Origin: Cymbomonas tetramitiformis
Lineage: Eukaryota > Chlorophyta > Pyramimonadophyceae > Pyramimonadales > Pyramimonadaceae
Length of the DNA: 24,991 bases
Assembly: GCA_001247695.2 (NCBI GenBank)
Contig: LGRX02012716.1
Span: 1-24,991, forward strand
Direction: 5' to 3'
Shown here: positions 1-8,442 of the stretch, one piece after another
Numbering within the stretch: the first letter of the stretch is position 1
Layout of the letters: each line of letters begins with the position of its first letter
Made by a program: the position numbers and the translations under genes
The notes under the pieces: model-generated
What the model saw: only the letters and a program-made list of their open reading frames with translations
What the model was told of the DNA's origin: nothing
Databases searched by the model: none

Positions 1-240
1 TCGGGGATCCAGGGGGGTTCTTTGCTTTTGGGGGATCAGAGGGGGTTTCTTTTTGGGGATCAGAGGGGGGTTATGCTTTAAGGGAAGTCAGGGGGAGGGA
101 TCTGCTTTGGGGAGATCAGAGGGAATCTGCTTTGGGGGATGGGAGGGGGAATCTGCTTTGGGGGATCAGAGGGGGTTCTGTTTTAGGGGATCAGAGGGGG
201 GACTGTTTCGGGGGATGAGAGGGAGGAATTGATTCAGGGA
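1..240. repeat. Degenerate G-rich minisatellite
   Basis: Short units built around 'CTTTGGGGGATCAGAGGGGG' recur about every 30-40 bases, with variable G-run lengths and partial losses. No open frame of note crosses it. It precedes the first recognisable exon, so it is most simply an intronic minisatellite. The G-runs could form G-quadruplexes on the + strand, but this is only inferred from base composition. Confidence 0.75.
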
Positions 241-301
241 GTCGCGTGATCCCGAGAGGGTCTGCTGGGGTGAGGCCTGGGCGTTAAGGGGGCTGGGGCA
301 G

Positions 302-401
302 GCATACCGACTTGCTCGGACGCGTAGCCTTTCACGACCAGGCCTCCGTCATGTCCCTGCTGCATGCCGGGGACAAGGCCTTCAAGGACGTGCTTGCCAA
401 G
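302..401 (+). CDS. Exon: N-terminal ATPase lobe, post-Q-loop region
   Basis: The acceptor is ggcag|G and the donor AAG|gtgctc. After one leading base the frame reads TDLLGRVAFHDQASVMSLL and then HAGDKAFKDVLAK. Rad50/SbcC proteins have a 'F-QG-F--LL' segment here followed by '--R---L--I', and the exon aligns with that pattern (FHDQASVMSLL...DKAFKDVLAK). It ends in phase 0 and joins in frame to the next exon, giving KVLELDVW, like the 'LFGLDxY' that follows in the family. The canonical Gly after Gln is absent. The start phase requires an upstream exon ending with two bases, beyond the window or unrecognised. Confidence 0.55.
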
Positions 402-522
402 GTGCTCACCCGCATGTGCTTCGATTGCAGCAGATCGGACCGCTGCGAGTATATGGAATGGTGAAAGATGCTTCCAGGTGCGAGGGGGTCGATGGAGGGG
501 TTGGAGGTTGGTGGCGGGGCAG

Positions 523-579
523 GTACTCGAGCTGGACGTGTGGGCAGCGGCAAAGGATCTTGCAGGGGCGCGGCTGAAG
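523..579 (+). CDS. Exon: start of ascending coiled coil
   Basis: Acceptor gggcag|GTA, donor AAG|gtgaca, phase 0 at both ends. It encodes VLELDVWAAAKDLAGARLK, a helix continuing the previous exon. It corresponds to the point where the Rad50/SbcC N-lobe hands over to the coiled coil. Confidence 0.6.
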
Positions 580-1554
580 GTGACAGCTACGAACTCGCCA
601 CATCAGGCGCCATACGGGCGAGCAATGCCGCGGGATTCCCACCCTCCTGGGGGGGCTGTGTCGGGGTAGAAGCTATTTTAGGGGCAAAGTCTTCATTTTT
701 CACCCTGCTCCTGTTTCCACTGACCAGAGGAGTCATCCGCCGTCACGCCGCAGTCATCACTGCAGGAGTCCACATGGTCTAAGAGCTCGCACGCAGGCAA
801 GCTGCAGCGACTGCAATGACTATGTGCGGTTTCAACGGACGGATGCGTGTCTCGCGTGGTCCCCTCGACTGCCTATTATCACGACCATCGATTTGCCGAA
901 GCACGCTGCAAATATCTTTTCATTCGGAGAGAATTGCGTCACAAGAGCGGCAGGGAATCTTCTCTGGCTAGTAAGACAATGACTGATTTTGGCAAGTCCG
1001 TAGCAAGAGAAGCAGAATTGTCCGAGGCGCTGTCCTGGGAGGGGTAGCGAAAGAAACAGAGCCGAGGACCTCGAATGTGCAGCACAGTCTGTGCCAGCGC
1101 GGTCGCTGTCGCCCGCTCCAGTTGCTGCGTCGCCCGCTCTGTCATTGCGCATCCGCTCGCGCGAAGACGCCGCTGAAATTCCCATTCTCTCCGATGTAAA
1201 CATCTCGGTTCTCGTCTCCCGGTTTGCTTCACACTGGGGTGCACCCGCTGCCGTCTCTCGATGAATCACATTCCACACCGATGCAGGCAGGTGACGCGAC
1301 ACCGCACTGGCAGTGTGGGCACCCTTGCGGGAATGTGGACAAGCTGTGCCTAATGCAAAGTATTGTGTAGCAGATGAGGTGCCCATACTGTCGTGAGTGG
1401 TGGTGAACCCGGTCGTGATGGTGATGTCTGTGGCTCGATGTTCCGATGCCTCACTGCTGCTGTGATCTGAGAGTGGCACGTGTGCAGGGCGCTCCACGAT
1501 TGGTCGGATTGGAGGACGGATTGTTGATTGGATGGAGGCATGTGTGACTCGCAG
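580..1554 (+). other. Putative intron, no gene recognised
   Basis: About one kilobase with no peptide that resembles the flanking coiled-coil exons. A minus-strand frame spans much of it (832-1773) but has neither low-complexity coding character nor recognisable motifs. One or more small exons could be hidden here; I could not support any. The region ends in a clean acceptor, ctcgcag, before the next exon. Confidence 0.4.
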
Positions 1555-1626
1555 GCAGCAAAGCAGACACTGACGGAGCACGAGGCCACGGTGGCTGCCC
1601 GGCAGGACTACATCGACCGCCTGATG
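1555..1626 (+). CDS. Exon: coiled-coil segment
   Basis: Acceptor ctcgcag|GCA and a strong donor ATG|gtaggt frame 24 codons in phase 0/0. The peptide begins AAKQTLTEHEATVAARQDY and ends IDRLM, with charged and hydrophobic residues spaced as in a coiled coil. It belongs to the ascending arm of the SMC-like protein. Confidence 0.6.
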
Positions 1627-1820
1627 GTAGGTTCTGGCCAGGGTGCCACCACGCCATTTTGCGGTGACACTCATCTGACCCAGGGCGTCCTGTTGTTGAT
1701 TGCCTTGAGTCATTGGCTCGAGGTGTATGCATGATCCACACCGGATGTATGCATGATCCACACCGGTATGCATGATCCACTACCCTCAGCTTCCTGTACC
1801 TATCCTCCTTGGGCGCGCAG

Positions 1821-1874
1821 GCAGAGGTGGCAGCCGCTCAGGAGCGGGAGCAGGCGTGGGAGGTTTCTCAACAG
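1821..1874 (+). CDS. Exon: short coiled-coil segment
   Basis: Acceptor gcgcgcag|GCA, donor CAG|gtgcgt, phase 0/0. It encodes AEVAAAQEREQAWEVSQQ, an Ala/Glu/Gln-rich helix. The matching phases and good splice consensus on both sides support it despite its 18-codon length. The sequence just upstream (about 1735-1778) has three copies of a short 'GTATGCATGATCCAC' direct repeat. Confidence 0.55.
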
Positions 1875-2038
1875 GTGCGTGCCCCTCAGCACGGGAGGCG
1901 GCAACCGTAACAGCCCTAGCTCGCGTGGGAGTGCCGCACGGTTATGCTCTGTGTCACTGCTACCTGTTTTACGACGCATGCGCCTTTACGCACCTCTGAC
2001 GCTCTGAGCCCGCGTCATATATGATCATTGGCTCACAG

Positions 2039-2207
2039 GAGAGATTGCAGCACGCTAAGAAGGAGGCCGTGAAGGCAGCCGGGAGCGCCGCGGACGCCGG
2101 GAATGGTTGCCGCGAAGCCGCTGTCAACCTCGAGCAGCTGGCGGCAGCGTTGCGATCTCAAGATACAACTGACAGAATCCCCTTCTCCGACTCCGCCGAT
2201 CAAGATG
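2039..2207 (+). CDS. Exon: coiled-coil segment ending at a minisatellite
   Basis: Acceptor gctcacag|GAG opens a frame reading ERLQHAKKEAVKAAGSAAD and, further on, CREAAVNLEQLAAALRSQ, a predicted coiled coil with a short Gly/Asn break. I place the donor at 2208 (GATG|gtgctg), which leaves phase 1 and joins correctly to the next exon's two leading bases (G+AC). The donor lies at the start of the 37-bp array, so each array unit carries a copy of it; the true 3' end of this exon is therefore uncertain. Confidence 0.5.
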
Positions 2208-2462
2208 GTGCTGGGGCCCCTCCGTGGCTTTGGGTGTCGTGATGGTGCTGGGGCCCCTCCGTGGCTTTGGGTGTCGTGATGGTGCTGGGGCCCCTCCGTG
2301 GCTTTGGGTGTCGTGGATGGTGCTGGGGCCCCTCCGTGGCTTTGGGTGTCGTGATGGTGCTGGGGCCCTCCGTGGCTTGGGTGTCGTGATGGTGCTGGGG
2401 CCCCTCCGTGGCTTTGGGGGTCGTGATGGTGCTGGGGCCCCTCCGTGGCTTTGGGTGTCGTG
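2204..2462. repeat. 37-bp minisatellite, 7 copies
   Basis: Units start at 2204, 2241, 2278, 2316, 2353, 2388 and 2425, each beginning GATGGTGCTGGGGCCCCTCC and continuing GTGGCTTTGGGTGTCGT. The first unit overlaps the end of the preceding exon, so the repeated motif includes its probable 5' splice site. Long frames on both strands here (for example the His-rich minus frame 2033-2608) are by-products of the repeat. Confidence 0.9.
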
Positions 2463-3025
2463 GGTTGGCAGCACGGCACGCTCCGCAGCTGTTTGCATTC
2501 GACGCTGCACTCTGCTATTCCGCTGCTCTGTGCCAGTCCGCCAGCTCCACCTGTCCGCAGTCCCCCCTTCACTACATCAGCCTGCCCTAAGCACCCACGC
2601 ACTCGCAACCAGAAGGCTCGTTGCTACGCCTGCCCTTTCGCGCACTGCTCGATGTGGGCGGGCTCCCTCTTCGCCACGGACTCCCGCGGCGCAATCATGC
2701 AGACCATTTCCTCCGTCGCCGGATCCTCGTGAATCTTGTGGAAGGATCGGCCCTGCCGGCGATTTGCCCCGATTTGTCCGGCGGCATCATCAGGATTTCG
2801 TTAAGCTTTACCAACCGAGCTGCCGAATGCGTGCTGCGGGGTGACGTGCTGCCGAATGCGTGCTGCGGGGTGACGTGCTGCCGGGCGCTATACAGCCTGC
2901 TGGTTGCGCGTGCGTGGGTGCTTAGGGCAGCCTGACCCAGCTATTTGGGTACTTGGGCAGCTGCAGATGTACCATGGGCTTCTTTCGACCAAGCCTGTGA
3001 TCGGACACTACGGGGCTGGGGGCAG
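2463..3025 (+). other. Rest of intron; small direct duplication
   Basis: No exon of the coiled-coil gene is recognisable. A 31-bp unit containing CTGCCGAATGCGTGCTGC is directly duplicated at about 2819-2881. A minus-strand frame open from about 2800 down to a stop at 2624 reads, in its middle, HKIHEDPATEEMVCMIAPRE. It looks more peptide-like than the surroundings, but I do not recognise it and do not call it a gene. Confidence 0.4.
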
Positions 3026-3117
3026 ACGCTGACGGCCTGGACGAGAGCAATCAGCTTGAGGAGATGACAGACTCGGCCATGGCCGAAGAACTTGGCGCGC
3101 TGCTGCACGCTATCGAG
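3026..3117 (+). CDS. Exon: acidic helical segment
   Basis: Acceptor gggggcag|AC, donor GAG|gtgtgc. Two leading bases complete a codon begun in the previous exon; the frame then reads ADGLDESNQLEEMTDSAMAE followed by ELGALLHAIE and ends in phase 0. It is Glu/Leu-rich and helical, and continues the ascending arm. Confidence 0.55.
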
Positions 3118-3238
3118 GTGTGCCTCGTCCATCGGTGTGCTGGATCGAGGTGTGGGCGCTTCACTCTGCTCCTGGAGTATTTCATCGGTGTGCTGGATCG
3201 AGGTGTGGGCGCTTCACTCTGCTCCTGGAGTATTTCCT
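3118..3238. repeat. 53-bp direct duplication copying a 5' splice site
   Basis: The segment beginning ATCGGTGTGCTGGATCGAGG and ending CTCCTGGAGTATTTC occurs twice back to back, at about 3132-3184 and 3185-3237. The string ATCGAGGTGTG, which is the exon end plus donor at 3113-3123, recurs inside each copy, so potential donors are multiplied here. Confidence 0.8.
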
Positions 3239-3350
3239 GTCTCACCTGCAGCACTGCCCCGGGATTGCTCGGAGACACTGTGCCACATGCTGACAGCTTT
3301 GAGGCACGTGAACATTATCTCAGCCTGCAGAGGACGTGTGCAAACTGCGT

Positions 3351-3490
3351 CATTCACTGTGATATGCAGCGGTCATTCGCTGTGATATGCGGCAGTCATT
3401 CGCTGTGATATGCGGCGGTCATTCGCTGTGATATGCAGCGGTCATTCGCTGTGATATGCAGCGGTTATTCGCTGTGATATGCAGTGGTCC
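3351..3490. repeat. 23-bp minisatellite, about 6 copies
   Basis: Units of the form TCATTCGCTGTGATATGCAG plus CGG recur every 23 bases with few substitutions (CACTG, GCGGCA, TTATTC variants). The array lies upstream of the acceptor of the next exon. No coding role is seen. Confidence 0.88.
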
Positions 3491-3540
3491 ACAGAGTTGC
3501 TGGAAGGCTTGTGAAGACTTGTGGAATGCTTGAATTGCAG

Positions 3541-3636
3541 GAGAAGCTGAGAGGTCTCGAGAGCAAGAGTGTCAAGCTGCAGGTGGCAGCAGCGTCCACA
3601 GCCACTGCACTCGCCGCTGCCGAGGCACATCTGCAG
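3541..3636 (+). CDS. Exon: coiled-coil segment before the hook
   Basis: Acceptor gaattgcag|GAG, donor CAG|gtgcgg, 32 codons, phase 0/0. It begins EKLRGLESKSVKLQVAAAST and ends ALAAAEAHLQ, a strong heptad-like helix leading toward the CxxC exon. Its last 36 bases plus donor are the founder unit of the following 50-bp array. Confidence 0.6.
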
Positions 3637-4270
3637 GTGCGGCGTTGACCGCCACTGCACCCGCCGCCGCCGAGGCACATCTGCAGGTGCGGCGTTGACC
3701 GCCACTGCACCCGCCGCCGCCGAGGCACATCTGCAGGTGCGGCGTTGACCGCCACTGCACCCGCCGCCGCCGAGGCACATCTGCAGGTGCGGCGTTGACC
3801 GCCACTGCACTCGCCGCCGCCGAGGCACATTTGCAGGTGCGGCGTTGACCGCCACTGCACTCGCTGCCGCCGAGGCACATCTGCAGGTGCGGCGTTGACC
3901 GGCACTGCACTCGCCGCCGCCGAGGCACATCTGCAGGTGCGGCGTTGACCGCCACTGCACTCGCCGCCGCCGAGGCACATCTGCAGGTGCGGCGTCGACC
4001 GCCACTGCACCCTCCGCCGCCGAGGCACATCTGCAGGTGCGGCGTTGACCGCCACTGCACTCGCCGCCGCCGAGGCACATCTGCAGGTGCGGCGTTGACC
4101 GCCACTGCACCCGCCGCCGCCGAGGCATCTGCCCAGGTGCGGCGTTGACCGCCACTGCACCCGCCGCCGCCGAGGCACATCTGCAGGTGCGGCGTTGACC
4201 GCCACTGCACCCGCCGCCGCCGAGGCACATCTGCAGGTGCGGCGTTGACCGCCACTGCACTCGCTGCCAA
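3601..4270. repeat. 50-bp minisatellite, about 14 copies, spanning exon end and donor
   Basis: Units start at 3601 and every 50 bases to 4251: GCCACTGCAC, then (C/T)CGCCGCCGCCGAGGCACAT, then CTGCAGGTGCGGCGTTGACC. The first unit is the 3' end of the exon 3541-3636 with its 5' splice site; the last (4251) decays into ordinary sequence. Because 50 is not a multiple of three, and the + strand carries a TGA in every unit, the array is not coding on +. The long minus-strand frames across it (up to 498 codons) are artefacts of stop-free repeats. Confidence 0.93.
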
Positions 4271-4298
4271 CGAGGCTGGGGGAACATTGGGGAAGCAG

Positions 4299-4567
4299 GG
4301 CTACGTGGACAAGGGGAAGGGCGGCGCGGTCTGCACGGAGTGCCTGCAGCCTGTTGCAGAGGAACACTATGCTGCGCAAATGGAGCGTCTGGAGCGCGAG
4401 ACGCACCTGATCCGTGAGCAGCACGAAGTCCGGGAGCGCAGCGTGGAGCTTCAGCAGCAGCGCGTCCGGGAGGCACAGGAGCGGCGCACCGCAGTGCGGG
4501 CACGCCTGGATGCGGCGGGGGAGCGCCAGGCCGCGAAGCAGGCGATGCTCCGGGAGGCTCTGTCCAG
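4299..4567 (+). CDS. Exon: zinc-hook-like CxxC flanked by coiled coil
   Basis: Acceptor ggaagcag|GGC (phase 0) and donor CCAG|gtggcg (phase 2). It starts GYVDKGKGGAVCTECLQPVA; a Glu/Arg/Gln-rich coiled coil (ERLERETHLIREQHEVRERS and onward) fills the rest. In Rad50/SbcC the coiled coil reverses at a hook of the form 'GxCPxCGxxLxxEH', where two molecules share one Zn ion through the CxxC. Here 'AVCTECLQPVAEEH' fits that spacing, including the acidic-His after the second Cys, but lacks the Pro after the first Cys. The hook assignment is family knowledge plus this match; dimerisation is inferred. Confidence 0.65.
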
Positions 4568-4700
4568 GTGGCGCGGCCACACGATGCAGCGATTTGAACT
4601 GAGAAGCCCTGCTTCTGATAATGCTTGAACTCGTCAATGTCGCCAAGTCGAGGCCTCTGGGGGCGTGACTCCGGGGCCCGGGGAAGAGTGGTGAGCGCAG

Positions 4701-4864
4701 GCAAAGGGAGCGCGCCAGGCGGCAGGCGCAGCGGCTACAAGAGCAGCAGGCAGCTACGGCAGCCCAGGAGCGGCGCCTGGGGGAGGCTGGATGGCTCGTG
4801 GAGAAAGGGATACAGACGGGAGAGCAGATACACGCGCTGGGGGAAGAATCTTTGCACGACCTCG
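4701..4864 (+). CDS. Exon: descending coiled coil
   Basis: Acceptor gagcgcag|G completes the AG left by the previous exon (AG+G = Arg). The frame then reads QRERARRQAQRLQEQQAATA followed by AQERRLGEAGWLVEKGIQ and ESLHDL. The donor is CTCG|gtgtga, phase 1. The exact phase match across the junction is good evidence that this and the CxxC exon belong together. Confidence 0.62.
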
Positions 4865-4963
4865 GTGTGAATGGGTTTTGCCGCTTCTTCCCCCCCTTGC
4901 CTTGCAACCTTACCCCCCCTGCCAAAATGTTAACCCTTGAACTGCAATTCTCGCTCTCCACAG

Positions 4964-4983
4964 CGAGGGATATCGATGACTAA
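4964..4983 (+). CDS. Possible alternative terminal exon with stop
   Basis: A well-formed acceptor (tctcgctctccacag|CG) follows the previous donor by about 100 bases. The phase fits (G+CG) and the frame reads ARDIDD then TAA at 4981-4983. Used, it would end the protein soon after the hook, without the C-terminal ATPase lobe. Family-like exons continue downstream at 5558, 6776 and 23942, so this is either an alternative truncating exon or a chance match. Confidence 0.25.
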
Positions 4984-5557
4984 AGAGGGGGGAAATAGGC
5001 TGCCTGCCCTGGCAACTCGGAGTCCGCTCACTCTGTGTCGATGCCACCGGGTGCCACTACGAGCTTCTTCAGGGTGGCACCTCCGACTGAGGGGGCGCAT
5101 GGGGGCCTGTCAGAGCAACCAGGTGCCGTGGAGTCGACGCAGCCACCTGCTGCGACCCAGCTGGCGACTTCGAGTGGGTGCGAGCTCCCGTTCCCTGTGG
5201 TGACCCACTGAGGCGGGCCTGGGTCTTAGGGCTGGGATTCACTCATTGCTGCCTGCCACGTGCCACGCCAGCCTGCGCATAATCACAACCCACTTCAGGG
5301 ATGCTTCATATCCGCGCGCACCAGGGTCTCGCCTCACAGCCCAGGACAATATTTGAGGCATGAGAATGAGAAACAACAAGAGCGCTCAAACCTATCATGC
5401 TGACGTGTGCGGGCTCCGGTATCAGCAGCCTATCCCTTGGAGGAAGGGAGCCGAGGGGACTGCCAGGGCCCTCTTCTCGGGCTCGATCTGCAGTTCGAGG
5501 CCTCGCGCCAGGCTATGATTGTGGCGCTGCTGCTGGGAGGCGGGTCGATTGACGCAG
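4984..5557 (+). other. Intronic or unrecognised sequence
   Basis: No confident exon. Two weak candidates are noted: a block between cttcttcag (acceptor near 5072) and CCAG|gtgccg (near 5122), whose phase would fit the preceding exon but whose peptide is not coiled-coil-like; and LQFEASRQAMIVALLLGGGS after ctgcag near 5493. The phase mismatch between the exons at 4701-4864 and 5558-5661 implies at least one missed exon or a different acceptor here. Confidence 0.35.
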
Positions 5558-5661
5558 GTGCGGCGAAGTATCGTGGAATGCGCTGGGAGAGGCCATGGAG
5601 CAGACCACGACGGCCCTCGAGCTGGCCGAGGCATCCGCCAGCCGGCTGGCAGAGAGAGAAG
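5558..5661 (+). CDS. Exon: coiled-coil segment
   Basis: The frame reads CGEVSWNALGEAMEQTTTAL then ELAEASASRLAERE, a clear helix, and ends GAAG|gttcgc in phase 1. That fits the next exon's two leading bases (G+CG = Ala). The start is uncertain: gacgcag|G at 5557 would need an upstream exon ending in phase 2, while gcgaag|TA at 5568 would join directly to the 4701-4864 exon. Confidence 0.5.
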
Positions 5662-6775
5662 GTTCGCGTACACACAGCCTACTGTGCTTTCGCCCTCCCT
5701 TGGCAGGGTCCTCCACTCGCCAGATAACTTTCCGAAGATTCCACAGAGGGAGCTCCTTGAGTGGCAGTGTCCGGTCGTAGCAGAAAACAGGTGCATCCTG
5801 TGATGCTCAATATCCGGTGCCATGGCGCCCAGCAGTGGCGGGTCTTAGTAAAGATGTTCCAGCGCCGGAGGCCTGCCTGCGAGGAAAGAACATGCTTGCT
5901 TGCCTGGTTCAAACATAAAACACATTAAGTGTGTGCAAAACCAAAAGCTTAGGCGTGCACGTCCACCACACTTTTGTTTTAACGGTGAAATAAGATTTTT
6001 CCATTCTGTAGCACTTCGCAGGGCAGCAATTTTCTCCAGCATGGAAAGTTGTATGTGAGTGAGAGGTGCTGTGATTGGTCGGGATCCCAGGCTAGGCGCG
6101 CTGCTTCCTCTCACAGCGACTGCACATTCATTTGGCTTCTGTGTCGGCCATACAGCATCTTTGCACAGTTTGGCTGCAGTCATCATTTTGCAGTACTCTT
6201 CAATTTCCGCGCTCATCCTGGTTGCTTTTGTCTGTGGCGGCTGTCGATGGCGGATGAGATAAGTGAGGAGCGTAGATCTGGCGGATGCTGCTCTTCTGGT
6301 GATGCCGTTGGATGAATGCCTTACTCCTCTGTGACGCGCCAATCAGAGTGGGCTTGAAGTATTAGTTCGCGTGGAGGTCAGACACATTTTGGTGATTGAC
6401 CATTTCTTTTCCATCGAGGTGCTTGCGCGAGTGGAAATTGCGGGTGCCATCCGCGTCCGTTGTCAGCATGTCCGCTCAGTCAAATGAGTACAGCGTGCCC
6501 TCTTTGCACTGAGCAGATGTGTACGTGGGAGTTGTTACGGCTTGGCGTGGAGTTCATCAAGTGTGGTTTGATTCATTGCTCCCCAGCAGTCGTACCTCCT
6601 TCAATCTCAGTGTGCACACAATGTTTTCCTCGCAGATTGATCCCCTTTTCATTTTCTCAGTGTGCAACCTTCTGAAAATCGGCGCATCGTGCCCGGTAGA
6701 GTTGTAGGGGCGGCATGGGTGAGGTGATGTGAAGATTTAGAGGCTCAGTAGATGGGAACACGGTGTGCTTGCCAG
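5662..6775. other. AT-richer intron; uncharacterised minus ORF 5845-6342
   Basis: From about 5880 to 6700 the composition is less GC-rich than the flanks. A 165-codon minus-strand frame (5845-6342) includes MSAEIEEYCKMMTAAKLCKD and later HIQLSMLEKIAALRSATEW. It is not a shadow of any recognised gene and could be part of a degraded transposon or an intronic gene. I do not recognise it and see no conserved motif. Confidence 0.3.
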
Positions 6776-6924
6776 CGGCACTTGGGCGCATGAGCAAGGA
6801 GGGCAACCCGCACTGTGACGAGCGCCTGCGCCTGGAAGCCATGGTGCGGGCAGAGGAGGACCGCGTGGAGTCCTCCTCTGTCCTCGCGGATGCTGCGCGC
6901 GGCGAAGTCGAGCAACTCCTCGAG
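6776..6924 (+). CDS. Exon: coiled coil close to the C-terminal lobe
   Basis: Acceptor cttgccag|CG, donor GAG|gtacat; phase 1 in, phase 0 out. It reads ALGRMSKEGNPHCDERLRLE, then AMVRAEEDRVESSSVL and ADAARGEVEQLLE. An 'NP-(Y/H)' block with coiled coil on both sides, shortly before the 'AFGR-GIQA' segment, is seen in the SbcC/Rad50-like family as I recall it. If spliced directly to the 23942 exon (phase 0) it gives EVEQLLE-VDKAFARTGIQ. Confidence 0.58.
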
Positions 6925-7100
6925 GTACATGCCAAGGGCAAAGCTTTGGCAACCGCGACACCAGCTTACCCGCCTGCCGCCCCCCCTCCACGCACACCGG
7001 TGTCAGGAGGTCAGAAGGAAGCGATTCAGTCCATCATCCTCAGCCCCTTGGGACAGCCTTTGGAGCATGGGATGCGTAGTGGGTGGCCAAACTCTCTTCA
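6925..7100 (+). other. Intron start
   Basis: Begins with the donor gtacat. No gene or repeat is recognised before the 333-bp array. Confidence 0.4.
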
Positions 7101-8015
7101 GACCAGGCTTTGGGGCAGGCAGGGAGCGGGGTGTAGGTTCTGAGCGCAGGCTTGGTTGAGGAGAGGTGGCTCAGGCAGATCGGGGGTCAGAGATGAACCA
7201 GCTTCCGGAGCATAGCTTCAGTGCGCAGGCAGTGTAGTTGCAGAGGCACTTGAGTGGCCCAGCGAGGCTTCGAGGGTCCCATTCTTCACTAGTGAGCTCC
7301 GGAGAATCCGAATAAGTGTCCCGAAGTGTGTGCTGAATCCTTTGATCCCTGGTGAGGGTACATAGTGCAGCCGCTCTTCTCTGGTTACAGGGTGCCAAAG
7401 GAGTCGGTCCAAGGATACGTAGAGAGAGAGAGATAGACCAGGCTTCGGGGCAGGCTGGGAGCAGGATGGCAATTCTGAGCGCAGGCTTGGTGGCGGGGAG
7501 ATGGCTCAGGCAAGTCAGAGGACGGAAGCGAACCGGTGTCAGGGGCATGCTATCAGTGCGCGGGCAGTGCGGTTGCAGAGGCGCTCGAGTGGCCCAGTGA
7601 GGCTTAGGGGGTCCCATTCTTCACTAGCGAGTTCCGGAGAATCTGGATAAGTGTCCCGAAGTGTGTGCTGAATCCTTTGATCCCTGGTGAGGGTACATAG
7701 TGCAGCCGCTCTTCTCTGGTTACGGGGTGCCAAAGGAGTCGGTCCAAGGATACGTAGAGAGAGAGAGAGACCAGGCTTCGGGGCAGGCTGGGAGCAGGAT
7801 GGCAATTCTGAGCGCAGGCTTGGTGGCGGGGAGATGGCTCAGACAAGTCAGAGGACGGAAGCGAACCGGTGTCAGGGGCATGCTATCAGTGCGCGGGCAG
7901 TGCGGTTGCAGAGGCGCTCGAGTGGCCCAGTGAGGCTTAGGGGGTCCCATTCTCCACTAGCGAGCTCCGGAGATTCCGGAGAAGTGTCCCAAAGTGCGTG
8001 CTGAATCCTGTGATT
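7101..8015. repeat. Tandem array of about 333-bp units (almost 3 copies)
   Basis: GACCAGGCTT(T/C)GGGGCAGGC recurs at 7101, 7436 and 7769. Long stretches between them match closely, including GTGTCCCGAAGTGTGTGCTG, a GGTTAC(A/G)GGGTGCCAAAGGA block and a short GA microsatellite. The first copy is the most diverged; copies two and three are nearly identical, so the latest duplication is recent. The third copy is cut short near 8015. Frames found within the units are repeated and lack motifs. Confidence 0.88.
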
Positions 8016-8180
8016 CCCGGCGTGGGTAGGGGCACGGCGGGACTTGGCAGGACTGGGGGTGCCCTTCCCTCAGGCGTCTCCTGCGGGCCTGGCAGAGGCG
8101 CCACCCGGACTCTCGGATGTGTGAGTGAGTCTGGGCGAGCTGGAACCCTAAAGGAGGACCTAGGGTGGCCATGACGAGCG
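8016..8180 (+). other. Intron, one weak exon candidate
   Basis: A short block (8074-8120) lies between cttccctcag and a consensus donor gtgagt (8121). Its possible peptides, such as ASPAGLAEAPPGLSDV, are not coiled-coil-like and I do not call it an exon. Confidence 0.25.
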
Positions 8181-8442
8181 CTTCCAGCGGCGCTGGTGTA
8201 GCGAATGCGGGCTATCCACGTGGGGTCTCCGTGGTTGGTATTTCCGTGGTTGGTATTTCAGCGGCGGTGGTTGGTATTTCCAGCGGCGGTGTAGCGGTGC
8301 GGGCTATCACGTGGGGTCTCCGTGGTTGTATTTCCAGCGGTGGTGTAGCGAATGCGGGCTATCCACGTGGGGTCTCCGTGGTTGGTATTTCCAGCGGCGG
8401 TGGTTGGTATTTCCAGCGGCGGTGTAGCGAATGCGGGCTATC
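8181..8442. repeat. 22-bp minisatellite with a higher-order unit, left part
   Basis: The core TTGGTATTTCCAGCGGCGGT is repeated in 22-bp steps. It is interrupted by a longer spacer containing GTAGCGAATGCGGGCTAT and CACGTGGGGTCTCCGT. The array is split by the outer retrotransposon and resumes at 23113. The 5 bases before the LTR, CTATC at 8438-8442, form the left target duplication. Confidence 0.9.

Noticed and set aside
832..1773. 313-codon minus-strand frame
   Set aside because: No domain, no coding-like bias, and it overlaps a well-supported + strand exon at 1555-1626.
2033..2608. Minus-strand frame with His/Pro/Gly repeats
   Set aside because: Produced by the 37-bp tandem repeat; its period is not a multiple of three and no motif is present.
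3442..4961. Long minus-strand frames (up to 498 codons) with repeated Cys/Arg-rich units
   Set aside because: They arise from the 50-bp minisatellite, which has no stops on the minus strand in any frame; the real signal is on the + strand exons at either end.
8181..8442. CRISPR-like array
   Set aside because: Units are contiguous tandem repeats without unique spacers, and the setting is eukaryotic.
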